DNA of 64,000 bases from WHSV01 sp050694055 (lineage in GTDB: Bacteria; Actinomycetota; CADDZG01; WHSQ01), in assembly GCA_050694055.1 (NCBI GenBank), contig JBOGWX010000066.1, positions 4,668-68,667 of the forward strand, in the 5' to 3' direction. A program made the translations under genes and the position numbers. The notes beneath the pieces were generated by a model that ran no database searches, was not told the origin of the DNA, and saw only the letters and a list, made by a program, of their open reading frames with translations. Below are positions 29,824-38,566 of the stretch, in pieces; the stretch's first letter is position 1; each line of letters starts with the position of its first letter.

Positions 29824-31665
29824 TTGTCCGACAGAGCGCGCAAAGACGCACGGACGGATTGGGAGCAGCGTATCGGCCGGCGCTCGAGGTCCGAAGCCGG
29901 CGCGGATCAGGAGCAGCTGGCCGGCCCCCGGGGGCTGTGCTCGCGCCCGGGAGTAGGGCACGTGACCCTCGAGTGGGAACCGGTTGAGGGCGCGGCAGCG
30001 TACGTGGTCTACCGGGCCGACGGTGACGCCGAGTTCCATCTCCTGGACCACGGCGGTGGGGACGTGCTCGCCGTGCCGGCCCCTCCCTACGCGGATACGG
30101 ACGCTGTGCCCGGCACGCGCTACGGCTACCGGGTAGCGGCGATGACGACGCCGGACGCAGCCATCGGAGAGCTTTCCGAGAGCGTGGAGGGGACGCCACT
30201 AGGAGGGGGCGACGGCGTGCCGGAGGTCGCGCTGCAGGTCGATGCGAGCGCGCCCGAGGGTCCGCTCGCGCGGCCGTGGTGGATGATCGGCTCGGAGCAC
30301 CTCTCCCAGGTGGAATACGAGGGCGGCGAGGGCCCGGCGTCGATCGGGGAGGAGTTCACCGAGGCGCTCCGGCTGGCGACCAAGGAACTGGGCATCTCAG
30401 CCGTGCGTGCGCACGCGATCCTTCACGACGAGAACGGGGTTTATCGCGAGGTCGACGGCGCACCCGAGCTCTCGTTCGATGCCGTCGACGCGATCTACGA
30501 CCGCGTGCTCGGGGCGGGCTGCATCCCGATCGTGGAGATGTCGTTCATGCCGCGGGATCTCGCGGTCGATCCGGATGCAACGGTCTTCGAGTATGGAGCC
30601 ATCGTGTCGCCGCCTAAGGATTGGGACCGTTGGGCCGAGCTGACCGGCCGCCTCGCCGAACACCTCGTCGATCGTTACGGCATCGAGGAGGTCGCGCGCT
30701 GGGCTTTCGAGATCTGGAACGAGCCGAACCTCGAAGTGTTTTGGTCCGGCACCCAACAGGAGTACATGCGCCTCTATGAAGTGGCGGCGCGCGCGATCAA
30801 GGCGGTCGACGAGAGCCTGCGCGTGGGGGGGCCGGCGACGGCGGCGTCCGGATGGATCGAGGCCTTCCTAGCGTTCGTGCAAGAGCGCGATCTACCGCTC
30901 GACTTCCTCTCAACGCACGTGTACGGGATCCCACCACTCGACCTCCATGGCGTGCTCGAACGCTATGGCTTCGGTGCCGTGCCGGTCTGGTGGACCGAAT
31001 GGGGCGTCAGCGCGCGCCACTTCGGCGACGTGATGGACGCCGCCTTTGGTGCGCCGTTTGTTCTCAGCGGGATCAAGCATGCACAGGAGACCGGGACCGC
31101 CGCGCTCGCCTACTGGGTTGTAAGCGATCATTTCGAGGAACTGGGTCGGCCCCAGGGACTGCTGCACGGGGGCTTCGGGCTGCTCACCGTTGGTAATCTC
31201 CGCAAGCCTCGCTACTGGGCGCTGTTGCTCGCGCAGCAGCTCGGAGAGCACAGCCTTCGGGTCGAGCTCGACGGAGATGGGGCGCGCTCGATGGTCGAGG
31301 CCCTCGCGACGAGCTCCGCCGACGGCTCGGTCGACGTTCTCGCCTGGAACGGGACCCTCGACCAGGACAAGCGTTGGGGAAGCCGCGCTCTCGAGCGGCG
31401 GTTGATCGTGCGTATCAGCGGCTTGTCGCGCGCGGGATACGAGGCCGTCGTCGCCCGCGTGGACGGCCGGCACTCCAACATCTCCGCACACTGGAGTCCC
31501 GAACGAGGATGGCCGGGCGAGGCCGGGTGGCAGGAGCTGCGGGCGCTCGACCGCCTGCACGAGGACCCTCTCGGCCTCGTGGCGGTCGAGGACGGATGGC
31601 TCGAGCTCGCCCTCGACCTGCCCTCTCCCGGAGTTGCACGCCTGCGCCTGACGCCGGCGCACTAA
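29824..31665 (+). CDS. GH39-family glycosidase with N-terminal fibronectin-III-like domain
   Basis: 613 residues. TTG 29824 is preceded by GAGGGGGACGGA. No signal peptide is seen, so the enzyme is probably cytoplasmic and acts on imported oligosaccharide. About residues 35-125 look FnIII-like (GHVTLEWEPVEGAAAYVVYR ... GTRYGYRVAAMT). The GH39 barrel follows: acid/base Glu300 in EIWNEPNLEVFW and nucleophile Glu392 in VWWTEWG. GH39 includes beta-xylosidases and alpha-iduronidases; a neighbouring sulfatase makes a sulfated or uronic substrate possible. Ends tail-to-tail with the sulfatase, 25 bases apart. Confidence 0.87.
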   Translation: MSDRARKDARTDWEQRIGRRSRSEAGADQEQLAGPRGLCSRPGVGHVTLEWEPVEGAAAYVVYRADGDAEFHLLDHGGGDVLAVPAPPYADTDAVPGTRYGYRVAAMTTPDAAIGELSESVEGTPLGGGDGVPEVALQVDASAPEGPLARPWWMIGSEHLSQVEYEGGEGPASIGEEFTEALRLATKELGISAVRAHAILHDENGVYREVDGAPELSFDAVDAIYDRVLGAGCIPIVEMSFMPRDLAVDPDATVFEYGAIVSPPKDWDRWAELTGRLAEHLVDRYGIEEVARWAFEIWNEPNLEVFWSGTQQEYMRLYEVAARAIKAVDESLRVGGPATAASGWIEAFLAFVQERDLPLDFLSTHVYGIPPLDLHGVLERYGFGAVPVWWTEWGVSARHFGDVMDAAFGAPFVLSGIKHAQETGTAALAYWVVSDHFEELGRPQGLLHGGFGLLTVGNLRKPRYWALLLAQQLGEHSLRVELDGDGARSMVEALATSSADGSVDVLAWNGTLDQDKRWGSRALERRLIVRISGLSRAGYEAVVARVDGRHSNISAHWSPERGWPGEAGWQELRALDRLHEDPLGLVAVEDGWLELALDLPSPGVARLRLTPAH

Positions 31666-31690
31666 AGACCGGGATGGGAGATCGCGGTCA

Positions 31691-33142
31691 TCACCCGTGG
31701 CGTTCGGCGAGCGCCCGCGCGTGACGCTCCCGGCCCGTCGCGCGGAGTCGCGAAAGGTACTCGGGCAACATCCCCTGGGTGTAGAGGGGCCCGCCCTCCC
31801 GGATCACGGTGACCAGCGGGTCGACCGCGGCCGGCGCGGACGCCACCATGCCGGCGTGCCAGTCGGACAGAAGGTGCATGGAGTGGTCCACCACAGCGGG
31901 TCGCTCGGCCGCGAGGTCGCGCTGTTCGTGAGCATCATCGATCGCGTCGAAGAGCATCACCGGCCGGAGATCCTTGAACCCGTCGTGGTAGGTGCGGATA
32001 CACATGTAGCGATCGAAGCGGACTGCTCGCTGGCAGCTCCACGCGCCCTGTCCACAGACGAGGTAGTTACGTCCGTCTTCGTTACCGGAGCGGACTGCAC
32101 CTGCGAATGGGCGCGCGTCCCAGATCGCCGGCACCTCTGCTCCTGCGAGCTCTAGGAGTGTCGCGACGACGTCGAAGTGGTAGTGGAGCGCCCGGTCGAT
32201 GCGCGCCGGGACTCCCGGCCAGCGGACGATCATCGGTATCCGGCAGGTGATGAGGTCGGCGGTCTGGTGGTCGCCCCAGATGTTGAGCTCGCCGAGGTTC
32301 TCTCCGTGGTCGCCGGTGATGATCAGCACGGACTCATCGAGCACTCCGGCACGGTCGAGCTCCTCGAACAGCGCGCCGATGTGCTCGTCGGCATAGCGGA
32401 CGCCGGCGTCGTAGGCGTCGATCCATTCTCGCAGAGCCTGCATGCTGTCGATCTCGCAGGGCATCCGGGGCCAGGGTCCACGGTCTCCGCCTTCATCGTC
32501 CCAGCCGCGCGGCTCGCGCGCGCTGTGTGGTCCGTGGCCGTCCCACAAGCGAGCCCTGACCTCATCGTTCAGCCATGCAGGCAAGGGCTCGCCGGCGAAG
32601 GGATCACCGTCGTCGTCGGGCACGCGATAGGGCGTGTGCGGATCCCAGTAGTTGACGTGGAGGTACCAGTCATCGGAGGCGGCGTTGCGTCTCAGCCAGT
32701 CGCGCGCGAGCAGGTTCACGTCATGTGCGCTCTCCATCCCGCGCATGCCCGGGTTGTAGATCTCGGTGAAGCCCGCGTACCAGTGCCACGCGGAGTGCCG
32801 TTCGCCGAAGGAACTAATCGACGCGGTGCGGAGCCCCGCCCCACGCAACACACTCATCCAGCCGGTGGTCGAGAGCAAGTCCTGTTCACGGCGCGCGGCC
32901 CCCTCTCCGAAGGGCACCGCCGCGCTGCCGCCATGACCGACGACGCCGGTATGGAAGCCCGTCCTACCGCTCCACATTGCCGTGCGCGACGGCAGGCACG
33001 GTGTGTCGGACGCGTAGCACTGTTCGAACACGAGCGCGTCGCGCGCGATGCGGTCGATGTTCGGGCTCGTGTCGCGGTGATAGCCGTAACATCCGAGATG
33101 GTCGGGACGCAGGCTGTCGACATCGACGTGGAGGATGCGCAC
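31691..33142 (-). CDS. Sulfatase (formylglycine type)
   Basis: 483 residues. Metal-binding N-terminus HVDVDSLRPDHLGCYGYHRD and the sulfatase signature C49-L-P-S-R53 with TAMWSGR, where Cys49 would be converted to formylglycine. ITGDHGENLGELNIWGDHQT supplies further metal and active-site residues. No signal peptide, suggesting a cytoplasmic enzyme desulfating imported sugars. No formylglycine-generating enzyme is in the window. It follows the secreted glucanase-like gene on the same strand with a 55-base gap and so probably shares its LacI-operator promoter. Confidence 0.9.
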   Translation of the reverse strand: MRILHVDVDSLRPDHLGCYGYHRDTSPNIDRIARDALVFEQCYASDTPCLPSRTAMWSGRTGFHTGVVGHGGSAAVPFGEGAARREQDLLSTTGWMSVLRGAGLRTASISSFGERHSAWHWYAGFTEIYNPGMRGMESAHDVNLLARDWLRRNAASDDWYLHVNYWDPHTPYRVPDDDGDPFAGEPLPAWLNDEVRARLWDGHGPHSAREPRGWDDEGGDRGPWPRMPCEIDSMQALREWIDAYDAGVRYADEHIGALFEELDRAGVLDESVLIITGDHGENLGELNIWGDHQTADLITCRIPMIVRWPGVPARIDRALHYHFDVVATLLELAGAEVPAIWDARPFAGAVRSGNEDGRNYLVCGQGAWSCQRAVRFDRYMCIRTYHDGFKDLRPVMLFDAIDDAHEQRDLAAERPAVVDHSMHLLSDWHAGMVASAPAAVDPLVTVIREGGPLYTQGMLPEYLSRLRATGRERHARALAERHG

Positions 33143-33197
33143 GGACTATCGCTCGGCAGGTCCTCGGGTCGCGCGCCCCGCTAGGTTCAAGCGGCGT

Positions 33198-35054
33198 TCA
33201 GCGGCACGCGTTGGCCGTATCCTCGCCGGAGACATCCGGACAGGTGTTTGTACCCGCTCCACCCTCGTGATGATCGCTTCCCGCACCGCCGGCGAGGACG
33301 TCGTCGCCGGGCCCCCCCGACAGAACGTCGGCGCCGGCCCCTCCCGACAGGTGATCGTCGCCGGCGCCGCCGTAGAGGGTGTCCGCTCCATCTCCGCCCT
33401 CGAGCCGGTCGTCGCCTCGGTCGCCGAACAGCGCATCGTCGCCGCCGTTGCCGGTAATCACATCGTCGCCGCCGAGCCCGCAGATGACGTCGTCGCCGGG
33501 GGTTCCGCTCAGCACGTCGTCCCCGCGAGTGCCCAGGATCGTGCATCCTCGTGGATCTACGTTGAACTCCTCGACGGCCATGGGCGGACGGAGGCTCCGT
33601 TCGAAGCGCGCGTCGACGAAGGTCGTCCGCAACATGTCGTCTGCCAGTGCGTTACCGAGTGCGGCCATGATCATGCCCTGGTCGAGCGAGAGGTAGGAGT
33701 CCGACACGACGCCGGAGTCGACGTTGACGGAGTCCCTGAACCCCCACTTGGAGTAGATGTCGAAGTCGCGCTCCAGCCGCGCGAGGTTCGCCAGCGTCTC
33801 CTCCGGCGCCCAGCGCAGAGCGAGGAACGCGGCGTGAGGGGTCACGACGCCGTTCGTGTAATCCTCTGGCTCGGGAAGAGGTTGAGGATCCCGGCCCTCG
33901 CATCCCTCGAATCCGTAGTCGACCAGGGTGTTGTCGTTGTTGGACGGGTATCCCTGAGGATCCATGCCGATGGCCTCCACGCCATAGGCCCTGTAGCCCC
34001 CGTCGGGGTTGTTCGCGGGAGAGAAACCCCAGTAGCCGTAGAGCGCGTCCTCGAGGCCGTGGTGGATCTGGGCGCGCACCCACAGGTCGTGATTGGCTCG
34101 CCAGCTCCCCGGTGCCCAGACGTCCTCGGGGACGAACAGCGCCGGCATCAACGCTTCGAACATGCTCCCGCCCCACGCGGGCGTCATGCGCATACCGGCA
34201 TACCGGTACGTCCCCTCGAAGACTTGTTCGCCGAAATAGAGACGATCGAACCCGACTGGGCGCATCTCCTGCCAGCTCCAGTCGCAACTGTCGGGAAAGC
34301 TTCGCCATGCTCCGAAATAGTGGCGCGGCGGAATCTCACCCTTCGCAATACCGATGTAGCTCGCGATGCGACTCTCGCTGACGATCGTGTCGTAGCAGCA
34401 CGGGCCCTCTTCGGTGCTGGGATCGTAGTGGAACAGGATGCGATTCACCTCCGGCCGGTAGTAGAGGCCGAAGTCCATGCTGTCGTACAGGGTTCGCGCG
34501 CGCCGGTTCAGTTCGGGGACGCGGTTGGCAACAAGGTGTAAGGCGGCGGCGAGCCACCCGTTGTCGACCGAGGACAAAATGGGTGTGATCGGCTCGCCGG
34601 TGGGAGGCCACTCGGTCAGTTTCTCCCCGGTGCGGTGGTCGTACCAGTTGAAGTACTGGCCGCTCTGCTCGTGGCGTTCCATGTGCTCCAGGGTCGAGAT
34701 CGTGTGGGCCAGGCGCGCCACCACCTCGTCGCGGCCGATGAGGTCGAGCTCTTGGGCGACGAGCGCGCTCCACATGTACGCGCCGATGTTCGTGGTGGAG
34801 GTCTCGACCGCGCGCGTGCCGTCGCTGAACAGCTTGTCGGTCGGCAGTCCGCTGTCGTCGTCCACCATGGCCACCATCGAGGCCCAGGTGTCCCGTGCGT
34901 AACGGAGGAGCACCGGCCGCGCGGCCCCCGCGTCTGCGCGGACGAACGAGCCACCGGACGCTTCCGTCGACGCGCTCGACGGAGTGACCAAAGCGGCGCC
35001 GACGAGTGCCGAGACCGTCGCTGCCGCCACCAACCGCCTGTAACCCAGGGACAT
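33198..35054 (-). CDS. Secreted PF10091-type glucanase/glucoamylase with RTX repeats
   Basis: 618 residues from ATG 35054, preceded by AGGAGGGAGCC. Signal peptide in the first 30 residues (RRLVAAATVSALVGAALV). The catalytic part (about 45-495) has the glucoamylase/GH144 marks: DDDSGLPTDKL, TSTTNIGAYMWS, LSSVDNGWLAAALHLV, YGYWGFSPANNPDGGY and VVTPHAAFLALRWAPE. The last 118 residues hold about ten RTX nonapeptides (GGxGDDxLxG) for calcium. It would act outside the cell on beta-1,2-glucan or a related glycan, feeding the ABC importer. A LacI-type operator pair lies about 95 bases upstream. Confidence 0.87.
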   Translation of the reverse strand: MSLGYRRLVAAATVSALVGAALVTPSSASTEASGGSFVRADAGAARPVLLRYARDTWASMVAMVDDDSGLPTDKLFSDGTRAVETSTTNIGAYMWSALVAQELDLIGRDEVVARLAHTISTLEHMERHEQSGQYFNWYDHRTGEKLTEWPPTGEPITPILSSVDNGWLAAALHLVANRVPELNRRARTLYDSMDFGLYYRPEVNRILFHYDPSTEEGPCCYDTIVSESRIASYIGIAKGEIPPRHYFGAWRSFPDSCDWSWQEMRPVGFDRLYFGEQVFEGTYRYAGMRMTPAWGGSMFEALMPALFVPEDVWAPGSWRANHDLWVRAQIHHGLEDALYGYWGFSPANNPDGGYRAYGVEAIGMDPQGYPSNNDNTLVDYGFEGCEGRDPQPLPEPEDYTNGVVTPHAAFLALRWAPEETLANLARLERDFDIYSKWGFRDSVNVDSGVVSDSYLSLDQGMIMAALGNALADDMLRTTFVDARFERSLRPPMAVEEFNVDPRGCTILGTRGDDVLSGTPGDDVICGLGGDDVITGNGGDDALFGDRGDDRLEGGDGADTLYGGAGDDHLSGGAGADVLSGGPGDDVLAGGAGSDHHEGGAGTNTCPDVSGEDTANACR

Positions 35055-35146
35055 GGCTCCCTCCTTGCCATCCCGGGCGCGGGCCACACGACCTGATGTC
35101 GAGGACCGGTGCGGGTGGCCCCCGCCGCCTGCTCCAGCCTGCATGA

Positions 35147-35174
35147 ATGCGCTTACATACAAAGTAAGCGCTTT
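35147..35174. promoter_or_regulatory. LacI-type operator pair upstream of secreted glucanase
   Basis: Two sites match the operators at 25612-25641: a degenerate one read on the minus strand as TGTAAGCGCATT (35147-35158) and GTAAGCGCTTTC (35164-35175), centres 19 bp apart. Position and spacing suggest control of the minus-strand glucanase-sulfatase operon by the island's LacI regulator. Confidence 0.75.
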
Positions 35175-35208
35175 CATACGCCCTGTCAAACCTAAGAGGC
35201 TTCGAGGG

Positions 35209-36366
35209 TCATCGCTGCGCCTCGGGGGGCGTACCGACGATCTCCTCGTAGGCGGCCGGATCGGTGGCGCCCTCGGTCGAGAGCACCAGGGCCGTGGTGT
35301 TTCGGTCGATGCCGAGTGCGGCTCTCGCTTCGTGGTCGTCCAGCAACTCGAGCAGGCACGCGATCCCCGCCGCCCCGGTCTCCCCAGAGACGATGCCTGC
35401 GCCGGCGAGGGATCGCATCCCTTCGCGGGCGCGTTCGTCTGCGAGTGCGACGTAGGCGTCGTAGCCGCGCGACACGAGCGGCCAGGCGACGATCGACGGT
35501 GTCCCGCAGTTGAGGCCGGCCATGATGGAGTCGTGCGGTCCGGGGATCGTGACGATCCGGCCCGCCGCCATCGAGGCCAGGACGCAGGCCGAGACCTCGG
35601 GTTCCACGCCCACCATGCGCGGACCACGACGGACCCCGGCTCGCCTGAAGTGGCGCACCGCGGCGGCCGCCAGCGCACCTACTCCGATCTGAACGACGAC
35701 GAGGCCGGGGGAGCCGTCGCCACGCTCGGACAACTGGTCCTCGATCTCCCAGAAGATCGTCGAGTAGCCCTCCATGACCCAACGGGGGACGTCCTCGTAG
35801 CCGGCCCACGAGGTGTCCGATATCACGAGGCAGCGCTCACCCGCTTCACGTGCGGAGCGCGCAACCGCCTCGTCGTAGGTCCCGTCCACGATCTCGCAGG
35901 ACGCTCCTTCGCTCTCGATTCCCTCTATGCGCGCGGCCGCGGTTCCCGCGGGCACGAAGATCCGCGCCGAGAGCCCGAGCAGCTTGGCTATGCGCGCCAC
36001 CGCGCGCCCGTGGTTGCCGTCGGTCGCCGCGGCCAGGGCCAGGGAACGATGCGGCGCGAGCTGAACGGCGAGCTCCTCGAGGCGACCCCATTCTCCGAAG
36101 CCTCCGACGTGTCTCTCGAGCGCCCGGTACACGCCCCAGGAGGCCCCGAGGATCTTGAACGAGGGCAGGCCGAGGCGGCTCGACTCGTCCTTGACCCACA
36201 GGCGCCCGAGGTCCAACTCCGCGGCGAGCGTCGGCGCCTCCCGCAGGTGCGAGCGCTCGTAGCCGGGCAGGCGGCGGTGATAGTCGAGTGCCGCTCGATC
36301 GGGGGCCGCGCCGGCCGCCTCGGAGGTGACCTGCAGGTTCCAATGGATCCTCGTCATCCCGAGCAT
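35209..36366 (-). CDS. ygeX: Diaminopropionate ammonia-lyase (YgeX-like PLP enzyme)
   Basis: 385 residues. PLP lysine Lys71 in GLPSFKILGASWGVY, substrate/PLP loop ATDGNHGRAVARIAKLLGL, glycine-rich phosphate loop VQIGVGALAAAAVRHF, and GVEPEVSACVLASMAAGR with GLNCGTPS, as in YgeX. The reaction splits 2,3-diaminopropionate into pyruvate and ammonia. It would be the end step of the pathway whose other genes lie in operon A and next door (hyuA). ATG 36366; ATG 36357 also possible. Divergent from the toxin-antitoxin pair. Confidence 0.88.
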   Translation of the reverse strand: MLGMTRIHWNLQVTSEAAGAAPDRAALDYHRRLPGYERSHLREAPTLAAELDLGRLWVKDESSRLGLPSFKILGASWGVYRALERHVGGFGEWGRLEELAVQLAPHRSLALAAATDGNHGRAVARIAKLLGLSARIFVPAGTAAARIEGIESEGASCEIVDGTYDEAVARSAREAGERCLVISDTSWAGYEDVPRWVMEGYSTIFWEIEDQLSERGDGSPGLVVVQIGVGALAAAAVRHFRRAGVRRGPRMVGVEPEVSACVLASMAAGRIVTIPGPHDSIMAGLNCGTPSIVAWPLVSRGYDAYVALADERAREGMRSLAGAGIVSGETGAAGIACLLELLDDHEARAALGIDRNTTALVLSTEGATDPAAYEEIVGTPPEAQR

Positions 36367-36402
36367 CTTGACGCATGCCCCGCCCCGCCCGTCTCCTTGG
36401 TA

Positions 36403-36432
36403 GAAAGTACGACTTTCCTTCTTTCAGAAAGT
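36403..36432. promoter_or_regulatory. GAAAGT palindromes in ygeX/antitoxin divergent region
   Basis: GAAAGT-ACG-ACTTTC (36403-36417) is a perfect 6-bp inverted repeat, and a third GAAAGT follows at 36427. They lie between the divergent ygeX and antitoxin starts, where an AbrB/MazE-type antitoxin would be expected to repress its own promoter. Binding could also affect ygeX. Confidence 0.5.
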
Positions 36433-36465
36433 GCATAAGACTGAGGCTGCCCCAAGGAGGCTTCG

Positions 36466-36740
36466 ATGGCGGCTACCAGAATCAGAGCGAAGGGCCAGGT
36501 CACGATTCCACGTGAGATCCGGGAGCGCGCCCGCCTCGAGGAGGGCGATCCGGTCGAGGTAGAGATGGTTCCCGAGGGCATCCTCCTGAAGCCCCAGAAG
36601 GTGATCGACGCATCCCAGGCATGGTTTTGGACGCCGGCCTGGCAGGCGGGCGAACGAGAGGCCTCACTCGATATATCGTAGAGGGGCGCGTCGAGATCTC
36701 CAAGACGGGCGATGACTTCCTCGAGTCGCTCGACGAGTAA
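36466..36740 (+). pseudogene. AbrB/MazE-type antitoxin with frameshifted C-terminus
   Basis: ATG 36466 with AAGGAGG upstream. The swapped-hairpin DNA-binding domain is clear: TRIRAKGQVTIPREIRERAR followed by GDPVEVEMVPEGILLKP. The frame stops early at 36681 after EREASLDIS. One added base near 36677 restores the usual antitoxin tail VEGRVEISKTGDDFLESLDE, ending with TAA at 36740, just before the toxin gene. The toxin-neutralising tail is therefore missing in the sequence as given. Either the antitoxin is damaged or the base is a sequence error. Confidence 0.75.
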
Positions 36741-36758
36741 CTCTCTGGCTTCGAGCTC

Positions 36759-37055
36759 TTGCCGACGTACGGAACAACCCATCGCTTCAACAAAGACCAT
36801 GCCGCGCTCTCCGCTGAAGACAAAGAGCGCTTCAGGGCGGCGGTCACTAAGTTTGTTGCAGATCTCGAAGCAGGAAGACCCTTCCGCAGGGGGCTTCGCG
36901 TCAAGCGAGTGCGGGGGACCGACGCCATCTTCGAAATGACCTGGGCCGACGACGGCCGGGCAACCTTTGAGTACGGAGAGGAGCAGATCGAGGGGGAGCC
37001 ACAAGTGATCTGGCGCCGAGTCGGCACCTACGAGGTCTTCGGGCGGACCACTTAG
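36759..37055 (+). CDS. RelE/ParE-superfamily-like toxin
   Basis: 98 residues, TTG 36759, 19 bases after the restored antitoxin stop. Size, basic character (HRFNKDHAALSAEDKERFRAA, then RRGLRVKRVRG), central beta strands (IFEMTWADDGRATFEYG) and the C-terminal VIWRRVGTYEVF fit a RelE/ParE-like ribonuclease or gyrase toxin. It follows an AbrB-type antitoxin, the standard order of a type II module. Its stop overlaps the stop of the convergent hydantoinase gene. Subfamily uncertain. Confidence 0.65.
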   Translation: MPTYGTTHRFNKDHAALSAEDKERFRAAVTKFVADLEAGRPFRRGLRVKRVRGTDAIFEMTWADDGRATFEYGEEQIEGEPQVIWRRVGTYEVFGRTT

Positions 37056-38470
37056 TCTCCTCCGGCGAGGTACCCACTCGGTCCTCGGGGAACGAACCGA
37101 CCCCAACCCGTAGCTTCTGTGGGCTCTCCGTCGCGCGCCACGACGCGGCCGCGCGACAGCACGAGGCTGGGCCAGCCCCGCACAGTGAGGTCCGCGTAGG
37201 GCGAGTAGTCGACGTTCATGTGCAGGCGCTCTGCGACGAGGGGCCGCTCCGCAGAGGGATCGAAGACGACGATGTCGGCGTCGGCCCCCGCGCCGAGCTC
37301 GCCCTTGCGTGGATGCAGACCGAAGAGCTTGGCGGGAGTCGTGCAGCAGCGATCCACCCACTCGGTCAGGCCGAGCCGCCCCTCGACGACCTTTTGATAG
37401 ATGAGCGCGAGCCTGGTCTCGATGCCCGGCACGCCTCCGGGGATCTGAGTGAAGTCTTGCCAGCCGCCACCGTCGAGCCCGGCGCGCTTGTCCGCGGCAG
37501 TGAAGGGGCAGTGGTCGGTCGCCACGACCTGCAGGTGACCCAGTCTGAGGCCCTCCCACAGCTCCTCGGCGTGGTGGGGGTCGCGCAGCGGTGGGGCGCA
37601 CACGTAGCGGGCGGCCTCGGCCGCGGCACCCTCGTAGCGCTCGGCCGAGAGATAGAGGTACTGGGGGCAGGTCTCGGCATAGAAGTCCAGGCCAACCTCG
37701 CGCGCGCGCCGGACGCGCTCGAGAGCCGGTGCGCTCGATAGGTGCACGACGTAACACGCGGCCCCCGTGTTTTCGGCGAGCCGGAGCGCCCGCAGCACCG
37801 CGTCCGCTTCGGCCTCGGGGGGCCGCGTTAGCGCGTGGTAGCGGGGCTCGGTGTGCCCCGCGCCGAGCGCTTCGGCGCGCCGGGTCGCAACCGTCGCGTC
37901 GTCCTCGCAGTGGAGACAGACGAGCGCACGATACTTCTCGGCTGCCGTCATGACCTCGGCGATGATCTCGTCGGAGACCATCAGCCGCTCGGGATAGGTC
38001 ATGTACAGCTTGAAGCTCGTAATGCCGGACTCGACCATTTCGGCAACGAGATCATCGGCCGGACGCGCCAGCTCGGTGATCGTCATGTGGAAGGAGTAGT
38101 CGATCACCGCCTTGCCTGCCGCCTTGCGGTGCCACGCGGCGAGGCCTTGGGCGAGCGACTCCCCCCGGTAAGCGGTGGCGAAGTCGATCACCGTCGTCGT
38201 CCCGCCGCACGCGGCGGCGACGGTTCCGCTGGTGAAGTCGTCGGATGAGCGCGCCACGCCGACCTCCATGTCGAGATGGGTGTGGACGTCGACCGCGCCC
38301 GGTATCACGAGCTTGCCCTCGGCCTCGATGGTGTCGTCCGCCCCGGCATCGATATCGCCGACTCGTTCGATCAGTTCGCCCCGAACGAGCACATCTGCAC
38401 GCCTGACTGCACCGCCGGAGACGACGTCACCTCCGCGAATTAGCAGTGTTTGGGGCTCGGATCCGACCAT
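37052..38470 (-). CDS. hyuA: Dihydropyrimidinase/D-hydantoinase (HyuA-like)
   Basis: 472 residues. Metal ligands DVHTHLDM (His63, His65), carbamylated Lys154 in ITSFKLYMTYP, LVCLHCEDD, YVVHLSSAPALE, ATDHCPFT with the catalytic Asp, and GVPGIETRLAL. This is the cyclic-imidohydrolase family (hydantoinase, dihydropyrimidinase, allantoinase). HyuA hydantoinases belong to the yge cluster of E. coli, so it likely opens a hydantoin-like ring derived from purine. Reads toward ygeX, from which it is separated by the antisense toxin-antitoxin pair. Divergent from the FAD subunit gene. Confidence 0.9.
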   Translation of the reverse strand: MVGSEPQTLLIRGGDVVSGGAVRRADVLVRGELIERVGDIDAGADDTIEAEGKLVIPGAVDVHTHLDMEVGVARSSDDFTSGTVAAACGGTTTVIDFATAYRGESLAQGLAAWHRKAAGKAVIDYSFHMTITELARPADDLVAEMVESGITSFKLYMTYPERLMVSDEIIAEVMTAAEKYRALVCLHCEDDATVATRRAEALGAGHTEPRYHALTRPPEAEADAVLRALRLAENTGAACYVVHLSSAPALERVRRAREVGLDFYAETCPQYLYLSAERYEGAAAEAARYVCAPPLRDPHHAEELWEGLRLGHLQVVATDHCPFTAADKRAGLDGGGWQDFTQIPGGVPGIETRLALIYQKVVEGRLGLTEWVDRCCTTPAKLFGLHPRKGELGAGADADIVVFDPSAERPLVAERLHMNVDYSPYADLTVRGWPSLVLSRGRVVARDGEPTEATGWGRFVPRGPSGYLAGGD

Positions 38471-38491
38471 CTTCTACTCCTCGGCAAAATG

Positions 38492-38520
38492 TTGAAGACT
38501 GGTCGCAGCGAATCATAGGT
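38492..38520 (+). promoter_or_regulatory. Candidate promoter for locus B operon
   Basis: TTGAAG and ATAGGT separated by 17 bases lie in the 96-base divergent region between hyuA and the FAD subunit. Weak match to a housekeeping promoter, proposed on position. Confidence 0.3.
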
Positions 38521-38566
38521 TGCAAGGGGAGGGTGAGCGTGGTCGTCGAGTCGCTGGAATCGGTTC

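Noticed and set aside
33198..33560. Short periodic repeats that could suggest a repeat array or CRISPR
   Set aside because: The period is 27 bases and translates into RTX nonapeptides of the glucanase; spacers are not unique sequences.
38533..38566. GTG 38533 as start of the FAD subunit
   Set aside because: Its frame runs into a stop soon after; the conserved N-terminus lies in the TTG 38567 frame, and joining the two would need a deletion, unlike the other frameshifts in the window.
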